Of a stretch of DNA of 64,000 nucleotides, positions 58,092 to 64,000 are shown piece by piece. Positions within the stretch are counted from its first letter, which is position 1; every line of letters begins with the position of its first letter. A program made the position numbers and the translations under genes. Source of the stretch: CBDCWQ01 sp965223435 (GTDB lineage: Bacteria > Myxococcota > Kuafuiibacteriia > Kuafuiibacteriales > Kuafuiibacteriaceae); NCBI GenBank assembly GCA_965223435.1, contig CBDCWQ010000018.1, forward strand, positions 186,001-250,000, written 5' to 3'. The notes under the pieces were generated by a model. It searched no databases and was not told the DNA's origin. It saw only the letters and a list, made by a program, of their open reading frames with translations.

Positions 58092-58583
58092 ACAAAATAG
58101 CAAGCGGTGTTTCGTGTGCAATCCGACACACAGCGAAGCTGTACCTGGCTTTTTTCACAGGAGGCAGTTGTTCTAGCTCGGATTCTAGCGACCTGCTAAA
58201 GACGGAGCATTTTAGCGCGCTGTTCCGGTGCCGGGAAAGTACAGCGGAAGGTTTTCGCCCACACCGTACGGTGGCTTCAGGGGAGACCGCGGATGGACAT
58301 CATGACTGGAACCCGTGGGCTTCGTCCTTCGCTCGGCGGGGACACCGGGTGCTTATTTCGCGGGGATTTTGTCGAAGCTAAGGGAATGACGGCTTTGGGG
58401 GCGATTGTTGGGGTGAAGAGCAGCGCGGCTGAGGCCCCGAGAGGCGGGTTGAACAGAGGCAACTCGGGCTGTAAGAGCCGTTTTTGGCTTCGGCTGAGGG
58501 GGCTACGGCTCGATGGTTGGTCGGGGCAAGAGTTCGATTTGGGCGCCTCGGGGGAGTATAGTGCGCGGCTTTGAGGGAGGCCA
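58092..58583. other. Intergenic region between element copy 2 and the alpha-2-macroglobulin gene
   Basis: About 490 bases. A 93-codon frame at 58293-58574 and an antisense frame at 58277-58705 have no family features. It must hold the promoter of the downstream gene, but no clear hexamers were seen. Confidence 0.4.
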
Positions 58584-61500
58584 ATGACTGCAACAAATAG
58601 CATTCGAGCGGTGGTGGCGCGGGTCGCTTCGGTCTGGAAGGGCTGGTTGGCTGCGGCCGGTTTGGTGGCCGTTTGCGGGGTTCTGGTCGCAGACTTTTTG
58701 ACCACGAGCCGGGTTCTACACGTCTCTCAGTCGACGGTGCACCCCAAAAAAGGGGTGGTGCGTATTCGCTATGCCTACCGCGCACCGCGGGAGTCATGGC
58801 AGATCCCAGAGGGGCTCCATGTTGAGTTTCGCTACCCTCAAGACAAGATCGAAGAGATTTGGCTCAAAGACCCTACGGGTTTTAACAAATCCTTCAAGCT
58901 TACCCGCAAAGAACGGGGGCGGACCTATCGACTCCTTGGGCTCTTTTCACCCCCGAACGCGCTCACCATCGGGACGATCGTCGACAAAGTCACGCTGGAG
59001 CGGATGGTCCCCGCGCCGGGAAGCAAGCCCGCCCCAGAAACCATGCGCAATCAGATCGTGGTGCGCTTTTCGAGCCCGATTCATCACGATTTTCCCGAGG
59101 GTGAGAACATTCCGGTCAGCAAGATGACCTATGTTGAGCTGGAACCGGCAGTGAAGGGTTACTACCGCTTTAGTGACCCGCGTACGCTCACGTTCAACTT
59201 CAGCGAGGATCGACCGACTTTCGAGACAACCTACAAGGTGGCGTTGTTTCCGGACCGATTTATTCGCGCCGAGGACCAAGTCTGGGCAGATACCGAAACA
59301 AGCTTTGCGTTCACCACATCGGCCAATGAAGTCTACGTCACCCGCTTCTCAATAGAAAAACAGGCGTCGTGGGATGAGACGCTCGAGATCGAGTTTTCGG
59401 GAAGCATGGCCAAGGCCGTGGATGTGCTCAAGCACAAATCCCAAAAAGAGGTGCCCATTCGGATTGAACCCAAAACCCCCGGACAGTGGGTGTGGACCAA
59501 CGCGCGAACGCTTCAGTTTCGACCCGATTTAACGAAAGGCGGATGGCCTATTCGAAAACACGTGAGTGTGCATGTCGAGTCGAAGATCAATACGGAGGTA
59601 GGTCGGGCTTGGAGGCCGCAAGATCATGGGGATACTTGGCGGTTCTACGTTCCGCCCATTCCTCAGCGCATGAGCAGTGTCAGCCCGAGCCGAAAGGGCG
59701 TAGAACTTGATACCGACGTCGTGGTTCGATTCTCTCGTCCCATGGTGTCCGGCGCAAGGGTTCGCCGGACGTTTCGACAGGGCGCTTCAGGCTCAGTCGA
59801 TCCGCTCCTTTTTGTGCCAAGCGTTTCCGGCAAGTTCGTTTGGGTTCGCCCAGATACCCTCAGGTTTAGGCCCGACGGAATGCTGGGCGAGCTGACAACC
59901 TACACCGTGACCCTCAATCCGAAATACGATCCCAACACGCGTTACGCCTGGGAGGGGAGACGGGAGTTTAGCTTCAGCACGGTAGAAAATGTACTCAGGT
60001 TTTCAGCTTATGCTGTGCCTGAAGAGGGACTTGATCCTACGATTTTTCATCGAAACCGGCAGCTTTACGCCAAGCTGAACGAGGTCCCCCCGGAATTTCG
60101 ACTGTGGATTGAATTTGACAGGGATGCAGCTACCTATTGGGCCAAAAAAAAAGACCTACGAAGAGCTCTGAACATCCAACCCCCCGTGGGTGGTCGACTG
60201 AGGTGGCTCGGCCGCCGTCTCTTGGAGTTTGTTCCCGACAACAACTGGCCTGAGAACACAACATTGACCATCGGTCCCACCGGGGAGCTTTTGTGGCACA
60301 AGGAACAGCACTTCCAGAAGGATAAAGAAACCTTCTCTTTGACCACAACCAAAAACGAGGTGCGCGTTCGCTTGGACGGGAATCTTGAGCGGTTTTTGCC
60401 CGACCAGGATATCGTCGTGCACTTCTCGAAAAACATGCAAACCATGCTTACGGTGGGCGAGTCTTACCAGACGTCAAAGCTTCCCGATACCGCAGCCCCG
60501 GTGACGATTGAGCCGCCCCTCGACGCGCAGTTGACCTGGAAGACGCCCCGCGAACTACGGATTGAGCCTGCGGATTATATGAAACCGATGACTTCTTACA
60601 AGCTGAGCTTCAACGCAGGAATTCTTCCGCAAAAAGAAACCACCTTTGTGACTGGTGTGAATACCAGCCTGACGACCACAAAAAACGAGGTGAAGATCGA
60701 ACAGTTTACGCCTCAGGGCCTGGTGCGCCCCCGGGTGACTCTGGATGCGCGTTTCAGTAAGCGCGTGAAGCCAAACGATGTGGCTGTGGGCGCAAAGGAC
60801 AATTCAGGCCTTTTTCGAATAGAGCCGCCGATTCGAGGCGCATGGGTGTGGTTGGCGCCCGATAAACTTCAGTTCAAAGCCGAAGAGGATCTGCTGCCCG
60901 CGACGGACTACGCTGCGGTGTTTGACCCGTCTTTGATTCCCTCACAAGATTTGAGCTGGGATGGGCCTCTGGGCGAAGACGGCCAGCCGAACCGAGTGAC
61001 CTATCGTTTTGGTCGGCCCCCTCTTACGGTGAAAAGCGCCGAGGCCCGCCAAGTGGTCAACGAAGAGGATCCACTCAAGCAAAGGCTTTATGTCGATTTT
61101 GCGTTTTCGGAGCCGGTTCTTGAAGAGCAGCTGAAGGCCAAGTTTAACTTTTGGTACCAGCGTACAGATGCAGGAAGTGCCGTTGATGTACCCATTACGT
61201 ACAAGTTGGACCTAAAAAAGAGCAACCCCGAACAGGAGGGTTATGATCAGGTCTCAGTCGTTTCCGATTGGCTAGAACGGCCGGCTCGGGATCGGCGTAT
61301 CTTCTACCGCATTTTTCAGGGGCTAAGCCCGGTGGTGGGCAATCGGTCCTTGAAAGCGACCTATCAAAGTCATTTTCTCCAGGAAAAGCCCAAAAAGATT
61401 GTGATGCCACGGTTTCGTTGGGTGTTGAAGAACCGTATCTACGAAGCGGAGCTGGCTCTCAGTGCGCCGGTTGAGCCCGAGCGGATGGAGCAGTCGGTTC

Positions 61501-64000
61501 AAGTGATAGAAGTCGAAAAAAAGCGCCGGGTAAAGGGGGTACATGTGAGCATTGCCAGCTCGGGAGCGACGCGTGGCCAATATGGTTACCGCCTCTCAGG
61601 CCCTTTTGTGCCCCAAAAAAAATACGCGATCGTGTTGCCAGAGGGGTTGCTTGCCACAGACGGTGCATTTATGGCTTCAGAGCTTCGAAAAGAATCGCAG
61701 GTTCCCAATTTGCCTGGAGAGCTCGATTTTGCGGTCTCTGGAAATGTCTTGGTTAAAAGCCAGTTGTCCAAAGTGCCGATTGTGACTACCAATCGCAATG
61801 CGTTTTCACTCAGCATTCATCAGATCTACCCGAACAACATTGCGCATTTTCTCAATCAGCCCACCTCAGCGAGTTTGCCGAGGCTGGCGAAACGGGTCTT
61901 TTACGGTTCGGTCGAAACCAGTAAAAAGCAGAACCGGCCGACGATAACCCATGTCGATTTGTCAAAGCTGTTCGATGCGAACGTTTACGGCATGTATCAT
62001 GTCTGTGTAGGCGCGATTGGATGCGAAAAGAGCCGGTGGTTCGCGTCAACGGATTTGGGCCTCGTTGCGCGGAATTTTGGCAACACGATGGTCGTATGGG
62101 TTCGGTCCTTGAGCAATGGCAACCCGATTGACGGCGCCCAGCTTTCCTTGGTGGACGTTTGGAACCAAACCATTGTCCGCGCCCAAACCGACGCGCAAGG
62201 TATGGCCCGCATCAGTTATCCTGAGGGCCGTGTGCCCACGCTGGTATTGGCGAAGCGAGGTCGGGATTTTTCGTTTCTCTCGATGTCGCTGCATCGGGAC
62301 TCGCTGAAGAACTTCGACACCGAGGGTGTTTCTTCTCAGGGTGCGTCCTTGAGAAGTTTTATGTACTCCGATCGAGGGGTCTACCGACCAGGAGAGCCTG
62401 TTCATTTGGTGGCCGTGACCAGGGCCCAGAAGGGACGGATGCCAGATGATTTCCCGCTCGAGTTTCTGATTCGCTCCCCGAAGGGCACCGATGTGGTGAA
62501 GGAGCGTTTTCGAACCGGCAAAGATGGCGTATTTGTATACAACTTCAAGGTCGAGCCTGAGGCCAAGACCGGACGCTACAAGGCGGTGGTGCTGTGGCAA
62601 GACAAAGTCATCGGGAGTTACCCGTTTCAGGTCGAGGAGTTTGTTCCTGCCAAGATTCGGGTCGCGTTGAAGTCTGAACGGCCCCATTGGAACGCGGGCG
62701 AAACCATGAAGTTTTCTGTGACCGGAACGCATCTTTTTGGGGCGTCCGCGGTGGGCAATCAGGTCAGTGCGAAAGTTAAGCTTCGGGCGGAGTATTTTAA
62801 GCCCAAAGGGTTCGCGGGGTATTGGTTTGGCCATGAGGACACGAAGTTTCATCGGATAGACAAGGACTTGGGTGTCAAGCAACTTGATGAAAACGGAACG
62901 GCAAACTTTAGCTATGCTTTACCGGCTGATGTCGATTCACCCATTGGCCTTCGTGCGCACTACGCCGCCGAGGTTCTCGACGATGGAGGCCGCGCGGTTG
63001 CGGCTTACGGTGAGGTGGATGTTCTCCTCTACGATCGCTTTGTGGGCATCAAACGACTGGGTTCGAGTGACGGTGAGGTGGGGCGCCCCATCAGGTTCTC
63101 GGTTGTGAATGTAATGGCTTCTGGGGAGCGGGTTCCGCGAGCCGAGCAGAAGCTTGAGCTGAGCATGTTCTTGGAGCGCCAGGTCACGCACTATCGCAAA
63201 GACGAACGCGGGTACTATCGTTATGTGACCGAAAAAGAGCTTCAGGCCATCGATCTCCAAGATCAGGGGATCGATGACCAGGGTCGTTTCTCATTTTCTC
63301 CTAAGAGGGGTGGCCAGTACGTTCTTAAGATTCGCGATGGCGCGGGGGGGCAGAGCACGCGGAAGCGTTTCTACGTGCGCGGTTTCGAGCCTGACCCCTT
63401 GCGTGGGCAGGCACCTGACCGCGTGCAAATGCGATTGCTGGGTGGTCGGGCAAAAGCAGGACAAGCGGTCCGGATTGAAATTCGTGCTCCGTTTGGCGGC
63501 GCGCTGATGCTTCTCGGCGAGCAGAGCGAGCTTGTCTATGCCCGCACCATGTCCGTGGGAGTGAGGCCAACGGTCGTGGAGATACCGGTTACAAGCGCGC
63601 ATGCGCCCAATTTTTATCTCAGTGCCACCCTGATTCGGCCTATTGATGGTCTCCCCGAGGGCCAGGCGGCCTACGCAACTGGCCTGCTGAACGTTGCAGT
63701 TGTCGATCCACAGCAAAATCCCTCTTTCGAAATAGACGTGCCGGAGCGGGTAGGGCAAGGCGGTGAGCTTGAGGTTCGTCTGCGCCTTCCCGAAGCGCTG
63801 GGCGATGATGTCCACTATACGGTCGCAGTCATTGACGAGGGTATTCTTTCGCTTACCGGTTTTGAAACGCCGAAGATTGGGCAGTTTTTTCACCAAAAGC
63901 AACGGCTCGAGGTCGAACACTACGCCATGTACGGCATGGTTGTTCCTTTTATACCCGATGCCGAAAGAGAAATCTCTCCGTCGGGAGATGCGCCCTCGCG
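58584..64000 (+). CDS. Alpha-2-macroglobulin family protein (YfhM/MG2-like), 3' end outside window
   Basis: The ATG at 58584 is preceded by GAGGGAGG. 1805 codons are seen and the frame runs off the right edge. The N-terminus has a membrane anchor (GWLAAAGLVAVCGVLVADF). Many Ig-like macroglobulin domains follow ('VVVRFSRPMVSG', 'VHFSKNMQTM'), then the bait-and-MG2 region 'FMYSDRGVYRPGEPVHLVAVTRAQKG' and near the end 'YTVAVIDEGILSLTGFETPKIGQFFHQKQRLEVEHYAMYG', characteristic of bacterial alpha-2-macroglobulins. The thioester region, if any, lies beyond the window. Such proteins trap foreign proteases in the periplasm and are usually paired with penicillin-binding protein 1C (pbpC), which would be expected downstream. 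Confidence 0.9.
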   Translation, partial: MTATNSIRAVVARVASVWKGWLAAAGLVAVCGVLVADFLTTSRVLHVSQSTVHPKKGVVRIRYAYRAPRESWQIPEGLHVEFRYPQDKIEEIWLKDPTGFNKSFKLTRKERGRTYRLLGLFSPPNALTIGTIVDKVTLERMVPAPGSKPAPETMRNQIVVRFSSPIHHDFPEGENIPVSKMTYVELEPAVKGYYRFSDPRTLTFNFSEDRPTFETTYKVALFPDRFIRAEDQVWADTETSFAFTTSANEVYVTRFSIEKQASWDETLEIEFSGSMAKAVDVLKHKSQKEVPIRIEPKTPGQWVWTNARTLQFRPDLTKGGWPIRKHVSVHVESKINTEVGRAWRPQDHGDTWRFYVPPIPQRMSSVSPSRKGVELDTDVVVRFSRPMVSGARVRRTFRQGASGSVDPLLFVPSVSGKFVWVRPDTLRFRPDGMLGELTTYTVTLNPKYDPNTRYAWEGRREFSFSTVENVLRFSAYAVPEEGLDPTIFHRNRQLYAKLNEVPPEFRLWIEFDRDAATYWAKKKDLRRALNIQPPVGGRLRWLGRRLLEFVPDNNWPENTTLTIGPTGELLWHKEQHFQKDKETFSLTTTKNEVRVRLDGNLERFLPDQDIVVHFSKNMQTMLTVGESYQTSKLPDTAAPVTIEPPLDAQLTWKTPRELRIEPADYMKPMTSYKLSFNAGILPQKETTFVTGVNTSLTTTKNEVKIEQFTPQGLVRPRVTLDARFSKRVKPNDVAVGAKDNSGLFRIEPPIRGAWVWLAPDKLQFKAEEDLLPATDYAAVFDPSLIPSQDLSWDGPLGEDGQPNRVTYRFGRPPLTVKSAEARQVVNEEDPLKQRLYVDFAFSEPVLEEQLKAKFNFWYQRTDAGSAVDVPITYKLDLKKSNPEQEGYDQVSVVSDWLERPARDRRIFYRIFQGLSPVVGNRSLKATYQSHFLQEKPKKIVMPRFRWVLKNRIYEAELALSAPVEPERMEQSVQVIEVEKKRRVKGVHVSIASSGATRGQYGYRLSGPFVPQKKYAIVLPEGLLATDGAFMASELRKESQVPNLPGELDFAVSGNVLVKSQLSKVPIVTTNRNAFSLSIHQIYPNNIAHFLNQPTSASLPRLAKRVFYGSVETSKKQNRPTITHVDLSKLFDANVYGMYHVCVGAIGCEKSRWFASTDLGLVARNFGNTMVVWVRSLSNGNPIDGAQLSLVDVWNQTIVRAQTDAQGMARISYPEGRVPTLVLAKRGRDFSFLSMSLHRDSLKNFDTEGVSSQGASLRSFMYSDRGVYRPGEPVHLVAVTRAQKGRMPDDFPLEFLIRSPKGTDVVKERFRTGKDGVFVYNFKVEPEAKTGRYKAVVLWQDKVIGSYPFQVEEFVPAKIRVALKSERPHWNAGETMKFSVTGTHLFGASAVGNQVSAKVKLRAEYFKPKGFAGYWFGHEDTKFHRIDKDLGVKQLDENGTANFSYALPADVDSPIGLRAHYAAEVLDDGGRAVAAYGEVDVLLYDRFVGIKRLGSSDGEVGRPIRFSVVNVMASGERVPRAEQKLELSMFLERQVTHYRKDERGYYRYVTEKELQAIDLQDQGIDDQGRFSFSPKRGGQYVLKIRDGAGGQSTRKRFYVRGFEPDPLRGQAPDRVQMRLLGGRAKAGQAVRIEIRAPFGGALMLLGEQSELVYARTMSVGVRPTVVEIPVTSAHAPNFYLSATLIRPIDGLPEGQAAYATGLLNVAVVDPQQNPSFEIDVPERVGQGGELEVRLRLPEALGDDVHYTVAVIDEGILSLTGFETPKIGQFFHQKQRLEVEHYAMYGMVVPFIPDAEREISPSGDAPS

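Noticed and set aside
58293..58574. 93-codon frame before the alpha-2-macroglobulin gene
   Set aside because: No family signature or signal, an Arg/Gly-rich composition typical of chance frames in GC-rich DNA, and no ribosome binding site.

Overview
The window looks like a chromosomal stretch from a GC-rich, Gram-negative bacterium of the myxobacterial or bradymonad type (old 'Deltaproteobacteria'). This is an inference from gene content: many lipoproteins, very long multidomain secreted proteins, Cys-rich 'CxGxxCGxDGCGGSCGxC' modules next to RCC1 and LamG domains, a DUF1587/1592/1588/1585-type haem protein, SpoIID and YfhM-type alpha-2-macroglobulin genes, and a complete TonB/ExbB/ExbD set. 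No rRNA, tRNA or CRISPR array was seen.

Layout. 1-465: the start of a leftward lipoprotein gene cut by the window edge. 1368-23021: one uninterrupted reading frame of 7217 codons, a secreted giant with Ig-like, FnIII, sialidase-like, (alpha/alpha)6-like, HExxH and C-terminal GH16-like parts. 23387-24139: a lipoprotein with a RanBP2-type zinc finger. 24264-24777: first copy of a small inverted-repeat element encoding an Avd/23S-IVS-type four-helix-bundle protein, next to a broken WGR-domain gene. 25163-30574: a small membrane protein, an ankyrin protein, an ArsR/AHSA1 pair with two palindromic operators, a possible PA-IL-like lectin, and a trypsin-like protease with a PPC domain. 31254-33077: a DUF1592/1588-family lipoprotein. 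33164-37168: a lipoprotein with 19 WGNGS/T repeats, RCC1, Cys-rich and two LamG domains. 37409-38002: DUF2239. 38034-40066: a clan-CD (caspase/CHAT-like) protein overlapping an FGE-sulfatase protein. 40257-48366: a probable iron-uptake operon behind a Fur-like box (Com-like zinc ribbon, DUF4856 lipoprotein, imelysin, a fatty-acid-hydroxylase/TonB-receptor fusion, ExbB, ExbD, TonB). 48693-55189: a frame-broken shorter paralogue of the giant. 55363-57478: HhH DNA glycosylase and SpoIID-like protein. 57589-58091: second copy of the inverted-repeat element. 58584-64000: alpha-2-macroglobulin family protein running off the right edge.

The strongest candidate for something undescribed is the pair of near-identical ~0.5-kb elements. 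Each has both ends at CTAG, long terminal inverted repeats continuing into GGTCCA hexamer arrays, one avd-like gene inside, and no recognisable transposase. The second is the iron locus, where a complete eight-histidine membrane hydroxylase is in frame with an entire TonB-dependent receptor, joined by an internal signal-peptide-like segment. The third is the caspase-like/FGE pair.

Single-base frame breaks at short homopolymers recur (24.95, 24.99, 49.73 and 55.17 kb, and one difference between the two element copies). The 21.65-kb frame is intact, so a very high indel error rate is unlikely, but sequencing error at each site cannot be excluded from sequence alone.
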